Shown here: piece by piece, positions 49,110-59,910 of the stretch | How the letters are laid out: each line of letters begins with the position of its first letter | Position numbering within the stretch: the stretch's first letter is position 1 | DNA from: Calliopsis andreniformis | Taxonomy: Eukaryota; Arthropoda; Insecta; Hymenoptera; Andrenidae | Direction: 5' to 3' | Length of the DNA: 64,000 nucleotides | NCBI RefSeq assembly: GCF_051401765.1 | Contig: NW_027480547.1 | Location: 496,001-560,000 of the forward strand | Translations under genes and position numbers: made by a program | The notes under the pieces: model-generated | What the model saw: the letters and a program-made list of their open reading frames with translations, nothing else | Told to the model about the DNA's origin: nothing | The model's database searches: none

Positions 49110-51829
49110 GAGGATTGAGGATTGAGGATTGAGGATTGAGTATTGAGGATTGAAGATTGAGGATTGGGTTTTGAGGATTGAACATTCAGGATTGAGTATT
49201 GAGGATAGAGGATTGAAGATTGAGGATTGATGATTGAATATTGATGATCAAAGATTGAGGATTGAGGATTGAGGATTGAGGATTGAGGATTGAGGATTGA
49301 GGATTGAAGATTGAGTATTGAGGATTGAAGATTGAGGATTGGGGATTGAGGATTGAGGATTAAGGATTGAAGATTGATGATTGAGGATTGAAGATTGAGG
49401 GTTGGGAATTGAGGATTGACGGTTGAGGATTGAGTATTGAAGATTGAGAATTGAGGATTGAGTATTGAAGATTGAGTATTGAGGATTGAATATTGAGGAT
49501 TTAGGATTGAGGATTGAAGATTGAGGACTGAGTGTTGAGGGTTGAGTGTTGAGAATTGATGCTTGTGGATTGAGATGTGAAGATTGAAGAATGGGGATTG
49601 AGAATTGAAAACTGTGAATTGAGGATATTCCATTGAGGATTGAGTATTGACAATTGATTGTTGAGGACTGAGGGCTGAAGATTGAGGATTCAGTATTGAG
49701 GATTCGGTATTGATGTTTCAGGACTGAGGATTGAGGGTTGAGGATTGAGGATTGAGGATTGAGGATTTGGGATTCAGGATTGAGGATTGAGGATTGAGGA
49801 TTGAGGATTGAGGATTGAGTATTGAAGATTGAGTATTGAGGATTGAAGATTGAGGATTGAGGATTGAGGATTGAGGATTGAGAATTGAGGATTGAGGATT
49901 GAGGATTGAAGATTGAGGACTGGGTTTCGAGGAGTGACGAATTAGGATTGAGGATTGAGGATTGAGGATTGAGGATTGCAGATTGAGTATTGAGGATAGA
50001 AGATTGAGGATTGAGGATTGAGGATTGAGGATTGAGGACTGAGGAATTAGGATTGAAGATTCAGAATTGAGGATTGAATATTGAGAACTGAGGATTGAGG
50101 ACTGAACATTGAGGACTGAGTGTTGAGGGTTGAGTTATGAGCATTGATGTTTGTGGATAGAGATTTGAAGAATGCAGATTGAGTATTGAGTATTGAAAGC
50201 TGTGAATTGAGGATATTCTATTGAGGACTGAGGATTGGCAACTGATAGTTGAGGACTGAGGGCTGAAGGTTGAGGATTCAGGACTGAGTACTCAGAATTG
50301 AGGTTTGAGGACTGAGGATTGAGGATTAAAGATTGTGTATTGAGGATTGAAGATTGAGGATTGAGGATTGAGGATCGAGGATTGAGGATTGAGGATGAGG
50401 GCTGACGGTTGAGGATTGACGTCTGAGGACTCAGGACTGAGGATTGAGGATTGAGAATTGAGGATTGAGGATTGAGGGTTGAAGATTGAGGATTGGGTAT
50501 TGAGGATTGAAGAATGAGGATTGGGGATTGAGGATTGAGGACTGAGGATTGAGGATTGAGGATTGAAGATTGAGCACTGAGGATTGAAGGTTGATGATTG
50601 AGGATTGAAGATTGAGGATTGACGATTGAATATTGAGGATTGAAGATTGAGGGTTGAAGATTGAGTATGGAGTATTGACGATTGAGGATTGTGGGTTGAG
50701 GATTGAGGATTGAGGATTGAGGATTGAGGATTGGAGATTGAGTATTGAGGATTGAAGATTGAGGATTGGGGTTGAGGATTGAGGATTGAGGATTGAAGAT
50801 TGAGGATTGAGGATTGAAGATTGAGGGTTGAAGATTGAGTATGGAGTATTGACGATTGAGGATTGAGGGTTGAGGATTGAGGATTGAAGATTGAGTATTG
50901 GGTATTGAAGGTTGAGGATTGAGGATTGAGGATTGAGGATTGAGGATAGAGGATTGAAGATTGAGGATTGGGGATTGAGGATTGACGATTGAGGATCGAG
51001 TGTTGAGGATTGTGAATTGAGGATTGAGGATTGAGGAATGAGGATTGAGGATTGGGGATTGAGGATTGAAGGTTGAGTATTGATGATTGAAGGTTGAGGA
51101 TTGTGGATTGAGGGTTGTAGATTGAGGACGGGGACTGAGGGTTGGGTATTAATGCTTGAGGTCTGAGGATTGAGGATTGCGAATTGAGGATTGAGGATTG
51201 AGGATTGAGGATTGAAGATTGAGGATTTGGTATTGAGGATTGAAGAAGGAGGACTGAGGAGTGAGGATTGAGGATTGAGGATTGAAGACTGAGTATTCAG
51301 GATTGGAGTCTGACGATTGAGGATTGAGGATTGAGGATTGAGGATTGAGGATTGAGGATTGAGGATTGAGGATTGAGGATTGAAGATTGAGTAATGAGGA
51401 ATGAAAATTGAGGATTGATGATTGAGGATTGAGGATTGAGGATTGAAGATTGAGGATTGGGGACTGAGTGTTGAGGGTTGAGTGATGAGAATTGATGTTT
51501 GTGGATTGAGATTTGAAGATTGCAGATTGAGTATTCAGTATTGAAAACTGTGAATTGATGATGTTGTATTGAGGATTGAGGATTGACAACTGATTGTTGA
51601 GGACTGAGGGCTGAAGATTGACGATTGAGGATTGAGGATTGAGGATTGAGGATTCAGGATTGAGGATTGAGGATTGAAGATTGAGTATTGAGGATTGAAG
51701 ATTGAGGATTGAGGATTGAGGATTGAGGATTGAGGACTGACAATTGATTGTTGAGGACTGAGGGCTGAAGATTGAGGATTCAGGATTGAGGATTCAGGAT
51801 TGAGGATTCAGGATTGAGGTTTGAGGACT
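49110..51829. repeat. About 2,719-bp tandem unit (A1-D-B-tail), copy 1
   Basis: Cores lie at 49523-49725 (A1), 50111-50313 (D) and 51459-51619 (B), with a detached tail at 51732-51829. The A1 and D cores recur at +2,719 bp and the B core at +2,712 bp (one heptamer fewer). Between 49523 and 52242 I count four 6-base units (50391, 50768, 51124, 51844), and 389 heptamers minus 4 is 2,719. The 1,146 bp after the D core have no core. They carry variants such as tatggagtattgac and the 6-base units gaggat and ggggtt. Confidence 0.84.
50111..50313 (+). repeat. Reference core block, type D (203 bp)
   Basis: Type D differs from A1 by gagttat gagcatt at h4-h5, gaagaat gcagatt at h9-h10, gaaagct at h13, ggcaact at h19, gaaggtt at h23 and gagtact cagaatt at h26-h27. 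Copies start at 30273, 37946, 50111, 52830, 56263, 59214 and 63032. All but 37946 lie in the 28-31 and 49-64 kb blocks, where D follows an A1 core by about 455-590 bp. Each D core in those blocks is followed by roughly 650-1,150 bp of spacer without another core, which holds two 6-base phase breaks (gaggat and ggggtt). At 63032 only the first is visible before the window ends. Confidence 0.86.
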
Positions 51830-54541
51830 GAGGATTGAGGATTGAGGTTGAGGATTGAGTATTGAGGATTGAAGATTGAGGATTGGGTATTGAGGATTGA
51901 ACATTCAGGATTGAGTATTGAGGATAGAGGATTGAAGATTGAGGATTGATGATTGAATATTGATGATCAAAGATTGAGGATTGAGGATTGAGGATTGAGG
52001 ATTGAGGATTGAGGATTGAGGATTGAAGATTGAGTATTGAGGATTGAAGATTGAGGATTGGGGATTGAGGATTGAGGATTAAGGATTGAAGATTGATGAT
52101 TGAGGATTGAAGATTGAGGGTTGGGAATTGAGGATTGACGGTTGAGGATTGAGTACTGAAGATTGAGAATTGAGGATTGAGTATTGAAGATTGAGTATTG
52201 AGGATTGAATATTGAGGATTTAGGATTGAGGATTGAAGATTGAGGACTGAGTGTTGAGGGTTGAGTGTTGAGAATTGATGCTTGTGGATTGAGATGTGAA
52301 GATTGAAGAATGGGGATTGAGAATTGAAAACTGTGAATTGAGGATATTCCATTGAGGATTGAGTATTGACAATTGATTGTTGAGGACTGAGGGCTGAAGA
52401 TTGAGGATTCAGTATTGAGGATTCGGTATTGATGTTTCAGGACTGAGGATTGAGGGTTGAGGATTGAGGATTGAGGATTGAGGATTTGGGATTCAGGATT
52501 GAGGATTGAGGATTGAGGATTGAGGATTGAGGATTGAGTATTGAAGATTGAGTATTGAGGATTGAAGATTGAGGATTGAGGATTGAGGATTGAGGATTGA
52601 GAATTGAGGATTGAGGATTGAGGATTGAAGATTGAGGACTGGGTTTCGAGGAGTGACGAATTAGGATTGAGGATTGAGGATTGAGGATTGAGGATTGCAG
52701 ATTGAGTATTGAGGATAGAAGATTGAGGATTGAGGATTGAGGATTGAGGATTGAGGACTGAGGAATTAGGATTGAAGATTCAGAATTGAGGATTGAATAT
52801 TGAGAACTGAGGATTGAGGACTGAACATTGAGGACTGAGTGTTGAGGGTTGAGTTATGAGCATTGATGTTTGTGGATAGAGATTTGAAGAATGCAGATTG
52901 AGTATTGAGTATTGAAAGCTGTGAATTGAGGATATTCTATTGAGGACTGAGGATTGGCAACTGATAGTTGAGGACTGAGGGCTGAAGGTTGAGGATTCAG
53001 GACTGAGTACTCAGAATTGAGGTTTGAGGACTGAGGATTGAGGTTTAAAGATTGTGTATTGAGGATTGAAGATTGAGGATTGAGGATTGAGGATCGAGGA
53101 TTGAGGATTGAGGATGAGGGCTGACGGTTGAGGATTGACGTCTGAGGACTCAGGACTGAGGATTGAGGATTGAGAATTGAGGATTGAGGATTGAGGGTTG
53201 AAGATTGAGGATTGGGTATTGAGGATTGAAGAATGAGGATTGGGGATTGAGGATTGAGGACTGAGGATTGAGGATTGAGGATTGAAGATTGAGCACTGAG
53301 GATTGAAGGTTGATGATTGAGGATTGAAGATTGAGGATTGAGGATTGAATATTGAGGATTGAAGATTGAGGGTTGAAGATTGAGTATGGAGTATTGACGA
53401 CTGAGGATTGTGGGTTGAGGATTGAGGATTGAGGATTGAGGATTGAGGATTGGAGATTGAGTATTGAGGATTGAAGATTGAGGATTGGGGTTGAGGATTG
53501 AGGATTGAGGATTGAAGATTGAGGATTGAGGATTGAAGATTGAGGGTTGAAGATTGAGTATGGAGTATTGACGATTGAGGATTGAGGGTTGAGGATTGAG
53601 GATTGAAGATTGAGTATTGGGTATTGAAGGTTGAGGGTTGAGGATTGAGGATTGAGGATTGAGGATAGAGGATTGAAGATTGAGGATTGGAGATTGAGGA
53701 TTGACGATTGAGGATCGAGTGTTGAGGATTGTGAATTGAGGATTGAGGATTGAGGAATGAGGATTGAGGATTGGGGATTGAGGATTGAAGGTTGAGTATT
53801 GATGATTGAAGGTTGAGGATTGTGGATTGAGGGTTGTAGATTGAGGACGGGGACTGAGGGTTGGGTATTAATGCTTGAGGTCTGAGGATTGAGGATTGCG
53901 AATTGAGGATTGAGGATTGAGGATTGAGGATTGAAGATTGAGGATTTGGTATTGAGGATTGAAGAAGGAGGACTGAGGAGTGAGGATTGAGGATTGAGGA
54001 TTGAAGACTGAGTATTCAGGATTGGAGTCTGACGATTGAGGATTGAGGATTGAGGATTGAGGATTGAGGATTGAGGATTGAGGATTGAGGATTGAAGATT
54101 GAGTAATGAGGAATGAAAATTGAGGATTGATGATTGAGGATTGAGGATTGAGGATTGAAGATTGAGGATTGGGGACTGAGTGTTGAGGGTTGAGTGATGA
54201 GAATTGATGTTTGTGGATTGAGATTTGAAGATTGCAGATTGAGTATTCAGTATTGAAAACTGTGAATTGATGATGTTGTATTGAGGATTGAGGATTGACA
54301 ACTGATTGTTGAGGACTGAGGGCTGAAGATTGACGATTGAGGATTGAGGATTGAGGATTGAGGATTCAGGATTGAGGATTGAGGATTGAAGATTGAGTAT
54401 TGAGGATTGAAGATTGAGGATTGAGGATTGAGGATTGAGGATTGAGGACTGACAATTGATTGTTGAGGACTGAGGGCTGAAGATTGAGGATTCAGGATTG
54501 AGGATTCAGGATTGAGGATTCAGGATTGAGGTTTGAGGACT
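51830..54541. repeat. About 2,719-bp tandem unit (A1-D-B-tail), copy 2
   Basis: Cores lie at 52242-52444 (A1), 52830-53032 (D) and 54171-54331 (B), with a detached tail at 54444-54541. It is 2,712 bp against 2,720 bp in copy 1: one heptamer shorter, and with one extra 6-base unit (gaggtt, 51844-51849) near its start. Six-base units at 53110, 53487 and 53843 match those at 50391, 50768 and 51124. After 54,541 the sequence resembles 48,390 onward, at offset 6,152 bp. Confidence 0.83.
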
Positions 54542-56709
54542 GAGGATTGAGGATTCAGGATTGAGGATTGAGTATTGGCGATTGAAGATTGAGGACTGGG
54601 TACTGAGGATTGAACATTCAGGATTGAGGATTGAGGATAGAGGATTGAAGATTGAGGATTGATGATTGAATATTGATGATCGAAGATTGAGGATTGAGGA
54701 TTGAGGGTTGTGGATTGCGGACGAGGACTGAGGGTTGAGTATTGATGCTTGAGGTCTGAGCGTTGAGGATTGAGGATTGAGAATTGAGGATTGAGGATTG
54801 AGGATCGAAGATTGAGGACTGGGTGTTGAGGATTGAAGAATGAGGATTGAGGATTGAGGATTGAAGATTGAGGATTTAGGATTGAGGATTGAAGATAGAG
54901 GACTGAGTGTTGAGGGTTGAGTGATGAGAATTGATGTTTGTGGATTGAGATTTGAAGATTGCAGATTGAGCATTCAGTATTGAAAACTGTGAATTGATGA
55001 TGTTGTATTGAGGATTGAGGATTGACAACTGATTGTTGAGGACTGAGGGCCGAAGATTGACGATTGAGGATTTAGGATTGAGGATTGAGGATTGAGGATT
55101 GAGGATTGAGGATTGAAGATTGAGTGTTGAGGATTGAAGATTGAGGATTGAGGATTGAGGATTGAGGATTGAGGATTGAGGACTGACAATTGATTGTTGA
55201 GGACTGAGGGCTGAAGATTGAGGATTCAGGATTGAGGATTCAGGATTGAGGTTTGAGGACTGAGGATTGAGGATTGAGGATTGAGGATTGAGTATTGAGG
55301 ATTGAAGATTGAGGATTGGGTATTGAGGATTGAACATTCAGGATTGAGTATTGAGGATAGAGGATTGAAGATTGAGGATTGATGATTGAATATTGATGAT
55401 CAAAGATTGAGGATTGAGGATTGAGGATTGAGGATTGAGGATTGAGGATTGAGGATTGAAGATTGAGTATTGAGGATTGAAGATTGAGGATTGGGGATTG
55501 AGGATTGAGGATTAAGGATTGAAGATTGAGGATTGAGGATTGAAGATTGAGGATTGGGAATTGAGGATTGACGGTTGAGGATTGAGTACTGAAGATTGAG
55601 AATTGAGGATTGAGTATTGAAGATTGAGTATTGAGGATTGAATATTGAGGATTTAGGATTGAGGATTGAAGATTGAGGACTGAGTGTTGAGGGTTGAGTG
55701 TTGAGAATTGATGCTTGTGGATTGAGATGTGAAGATTGAAGAATGGGGATTGAGAATTGAAAACTGTGAATTGAGGATATTCCATTGAGGATTGAGTATT
55801 GACAATTGATTGTTGAGGACTGAGGGCTGAAGATTGAGGATTCAGTATTGAGGATTCGGTATTGATGTTTCAGGACTGAGGATTGAGGGTTGAGGATTGA
55901 GGATTAAGGATTGAGGATTTGGGATTCAGGATTGAGGATTGAGGATTGAGGATTGAGGATTGAGGATTGAGTATTGAAGATTGAGTATTGAGGATTGAAG
56001 ATTGAGGATTGAGGATTGAGGATTGAGGATTGAGAATTGAGGATTGAGGATTGAGGATTGAAGATTGAGGACTGGGTTTCGAGGAGTGACGAATTAGGAT
56101 TGAGGATTGAGGATTGAGGATTGAGGATTGCAGATTGAGTATTGAGGATAGAAGATTGAGGATTGAGGATTGAGGATTGAGGATTGAGGACTGAGGAATT
56201 AGGATTGAAGATTCAGAATTGAGGATTGAATATTGAGAACTGAGGATTGAGGACTGAACATTGAGGACTGAGTGTTGAGGGTTGAGTTATGAGCATTGAT
56301 GTCTGTGGATAGAGATTTGAAGAATGCAGATTGAGTATTGAGTATTGAAAGCTGTGAATTGAGTATATTCTATTGAGGACTGAGGATTGGCAACTGATTG
56401 TTGAGGACTGAGGGCTGAAGGTTGAGGATTCAGGACTGAGTACTCAGAATTGAGGTTTGAGGACTGAGGATTGAGGATTAAAGATTGTGTATTGAGGATT
56501 GAAGATTGAGGAATGAGGATTGAGGATCGAGGATTGAGGATTGAGGATGAGGGCTGACGGTTGAGGATTGACGTCTGAGGACTCAGGACTGAGGATTGAG
56601 GATTGAGAATTGAGGATTGAGGATTGAGGGTTGAAGATTGAGGATTGGGTATTGAGGATTGAAGAATGAGGATTGGGGATTGAGGATTGAGGACTGAGGA
56701 TTGAGGATT
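54171..56709. repeat. Paralogous copy of 48,019-50,557 at offset 6,152 bp
   Basis: B (54171), B (54898-55058, tail 55178-55261), A1 (55675-55877) and D (56263-56465) each lie exactly 6,152 bp after 48019, 48746, 49523 and 50111. I count eight 6-base units between 48019 and 54171, and 880 heptamers minus 8 is 6,152. The match ends near 56,710, where this copy has gattgatgattgagg and then a run of consensus heptamers instead of the gagcact string seen at 50,571. The start overlaps the end of the 2,719-bp copy 2. Confidence 0.84.
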
Positions 56710-56842
56710 GATGATTGAGGATTGAGGATTGAGGATTGAGGATTGAGGATTGAGGATTGAAGATTGAGTTTTCAGGATTGAGGATTGAGGATTGAGGATT
56801 GAGGATTGAGGATTGAGTATTGGGGATTGAAGATTGAGGATT

Positions 56843-56856
56843 GGGGACTGAGTGTT
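56843..56856 (+). repeat. Core stub: h1-h2 only (ggggact gagtgtt)
   Basis: An A2-like core start, preceded by a typical gaagatt gaggatt lead-in, stops after two heptamers and passes into gaagatt gtgggtt spacer. That spacer matches sequence near 53,410 (and 50,690), where no core start is present. It looks like a join in which almost all of a core was lost, close to the point where the 6,152-bp paralogy ends. The join and the loss of paralogy may be the same event. Confidence 0.7.
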
Positions 56857-57210
56857 GAAGATTGTGGGTTGAGGATTGAGGATTGAGGATTGAGGATTGA
56901 GGATTGGAGATTGAGTATTGAGGATTGAAGATTGAGGATTGGGGTTGAGGATTGAGGATTGAGGATTGAAGACTGAGGATTGAGGATTGAAGATTGAGGG
57001 TTGAAGATTGAGTATGGAGTATTGACGATTGAGGATTGAGGGTTGAGGATTGAGGATTGAAGATTGAGTATTGGGTATTGAAGGTTGAGGATTGAGGATT
57101 GAGGATTGAGGATTGAGGATAGAGGATTGAAGATTGAGGATTGGGGATTGAGGATTGACGATTGAGGATCGAGTGTTGAGGATTGTGAATTGAGGATTGA
57201 GGATTGAGGA

Positions 57211-59910
57211 ATGAGGATTGAGGATTGGGGATTGAGGATTGAAGGTTGAGTATTGATGATTGAAGGTTGAGGATTGTGGATTGAGGGTTGTAGATTGAGG
57301 ACGGGGACTGAGGGTTGGGTATTAATGCTTGAGGTCTGAGGATTGAGGATTGCGAATTGAGGATTGAGGATTGAGGATTGAGGATTGAAGATTGAGGATT
57401 TGGTATTGAGGATTGAAGAAGGAGGACTGAGGAGTGAGGATTGAGGATTGAGGATTGAAGATTGAGTATTCAGGATTGGAGTCTGACGATTGAGGATTGA
57501 GGATTGAGGATTGAGGATTGAGGATTGAGGATTGAGGATTGAGGATTGAAGATTGAGTAATGAGGAATGAAAATTGAGGATTGATGATTGAGGATTGAGG
57601 ATTGAGGATTGAAGATTGAGGATTGGGGACGGAGTGTTGAGGGTTGAGTGATGAGAATTGATGTTTGTGGATAGAGATTTGAAGATTGCAGATTGAGTAT
57701 TGAGTATTGAAAACTGTGAATTGATGATGTTGTATTGAGGATTGAGGATTGACAACTGATTGTTGAGGACTGAGGGCTGAAGATTGGCGATTGACGATTG
57801 AGGATTGGGGATTGAGGATTGAGGATTGAGGATTGAGGATTGAAGATTGAGTATTGAGGATTGAAGATAGAGGATTGAGGATTGATGGTTGAGGATTGAG
57901 GATTGAAGGTTGAGGATTGGGGACTGAGTGTTGAGCGTTGAGTGATGAGAATTGACGTTTGTGGATTGAGATTTGAAAATTGAAGATTGGGGATTGAGTA
58001 TTGAAAACCTCGAATTGGGTATATTCTATTGAGGATTGAGGACTGGCAATTGATTGTTGAGGACTGAGGGCTGAAGATTGAGGTTTCAGGATTGAGGATT
58101 CAGGACTGAGGTTTGAGGACTGAGGATTCGAGGATTGAGGATTGAGGATTGAGTACTGGGGATTGAAGATTGAGGATTGGGTATTGAGGATTGAACATTC
58201 AGGATTGAGGATTGAGGATAGAGGGTTGAGTATCGAGGATTTAAGATTGAATATTGATGATTGAAGATTGAGGATTGAGGACTGAGGGTTGTGTATTGCG
58301 GACGAGGACAGAGGGTTGAGTATTGATGTCTGAGGTCTGAGGATTGAGGAATGAGGATTGAGAATTGAGGATTGAGGATTGAGGATTGCAGATTGAGGAT
58401 TTGGTGTTGAGGATTGAAGAATGAGGATTGAGGATTGAGGATTGAAGATTGAGGGTTGAAGATTGAGTATTGAGGATTGAAGATTGAGGATTGAGGATTG
58501 AGGATTGAGGATTGAGGATTGAGGATTGAGGATTGAGGATTGAAGATTGAGTATTGAGGATTGAAGATTGAGGATTGGGGATTGAGGATTGAGGATTAAG
58601 GATTGAAGATTGAGGATTGAGGATTGAAGATTGAGGATTGGGAATTGAGGATTGACGGTTGAGGATTGAGTACTGAAGATTGAGAATTGAGGATTGAGTA
58701 TTGAAGATTGAGTATTGAGGATTGAATATTGAGGATTTAGGATTGAGGATTGAAGATTGAGGACTGAGTGTTGAGGGTTGAGTGTTGAGAATTGATGCTT
58801 GTGGATTGAGTTGTGAAGATTGAAGAATGGGGATTGAGAATTGAAAACTGTGAATTGAGGATATTCCATTGAGGATTGAGTATTGACAATTGATTGTTGA
58901 GGACTGAGGGCTGAAGATTGAGGATTCAGTATTGAGGATTCGGTATTGATGTTTCAGGACTGAGGATTGAGGGTTGAGGATTGAGGATTGAGGATTGAGG
59001 ATTTGGGATTCAGGATTGAGGATTGAGGATTGAGGATTGAGGATTGAGGATTGAGTATTGAAGATTGAGTATTGAGGATTGAAGATTGAGTATTGAGGAT
59101 AGAAGATTGAGGATTGAGGATTGAGGATTGAGGATTGAGGACTGAGGAATTAGGATTGAAGATTCAGAATTGAGGATTGAATATTGAGAACTGAGGATTG
59201 AGGACTGAACATTGAGGACTGAGTGTTGAGGGTTGAGTTATGAGCATTGATGTTTGTGGATAGAGATTTGAAGAATGCAGATTGAGTATTGAGTATTGAA
59301 AGCTGTGAATTGAGGATATTCTATTGAGGACTGAGGATTGGCAACTGATTGTTGAGGACTGAGGGCTGAAGGTTGAGGATTCAGGACTGAGTACTCAGAA
59401 TTGAGGTTTGAGGACTGAGGATTGAGGATTAAAGATTGTGTATTGAGGATTGAAGATTGAGGATTGAGGATTGAGGATCGAGGATTGAGGATTGAGGATG
59501 AGGGCTGACGGTTGAGGATTGAGGTCTGAGGACTCAGGACTGAGGATTGAGGATTGAGAATTGAGGATTGAGGATTGAGGGTTGAAGATTGAGGATTGGG
59601 TATTGAGGATTGAAGAATGAGGATTGGGGATTGAGGATTGAGGACTGAGGATTGAGGATTGAGGATTGAAGGTTGAGCACTGAGGATTGAAGGTTGATGA
59701 TTGAGGATTGAGGATTGAGGATTGAGGATTGAATATTGAGGATTGAAGATTGAGGGTTGAAGATTTAGTATGGAGTATTGACGATTGAGGATTGAGGGTT
59801 GAGGATTGAGGATTGAGGATTGAGGATTGAGGATTGGAGATTGAGTATTGAGGATTGAAGATTGAGGATTGGGGTTGAGGATTGAGGATTGAGGATTGAA
59901 GATTGAGGAT
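57211..59910. repeat. B-A2-A1-D block, long-range copy 2 (partner 28.1-31.0 kb)
   Basis: Cores lie at 57625-57785 (B), 57919-58121 (A2), 58759-58961 (A1) and 59214-59416 (D). The first three lie 29,074 bp after 28551, 28845 and 29685. The copy shares the rare 8-base unit (58129-58136) and 6-base unit (58298-58303) at the same relative places. Near 59,090 the string jumps from gattgag to tattgagg, relative to copy 1 (30,018-30,150), losing 133 bp, exactly 19 heptamers. Six-base units at 59494-59499 and 59871-59876 match 30553 and 30930. Confidence 0.87.
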
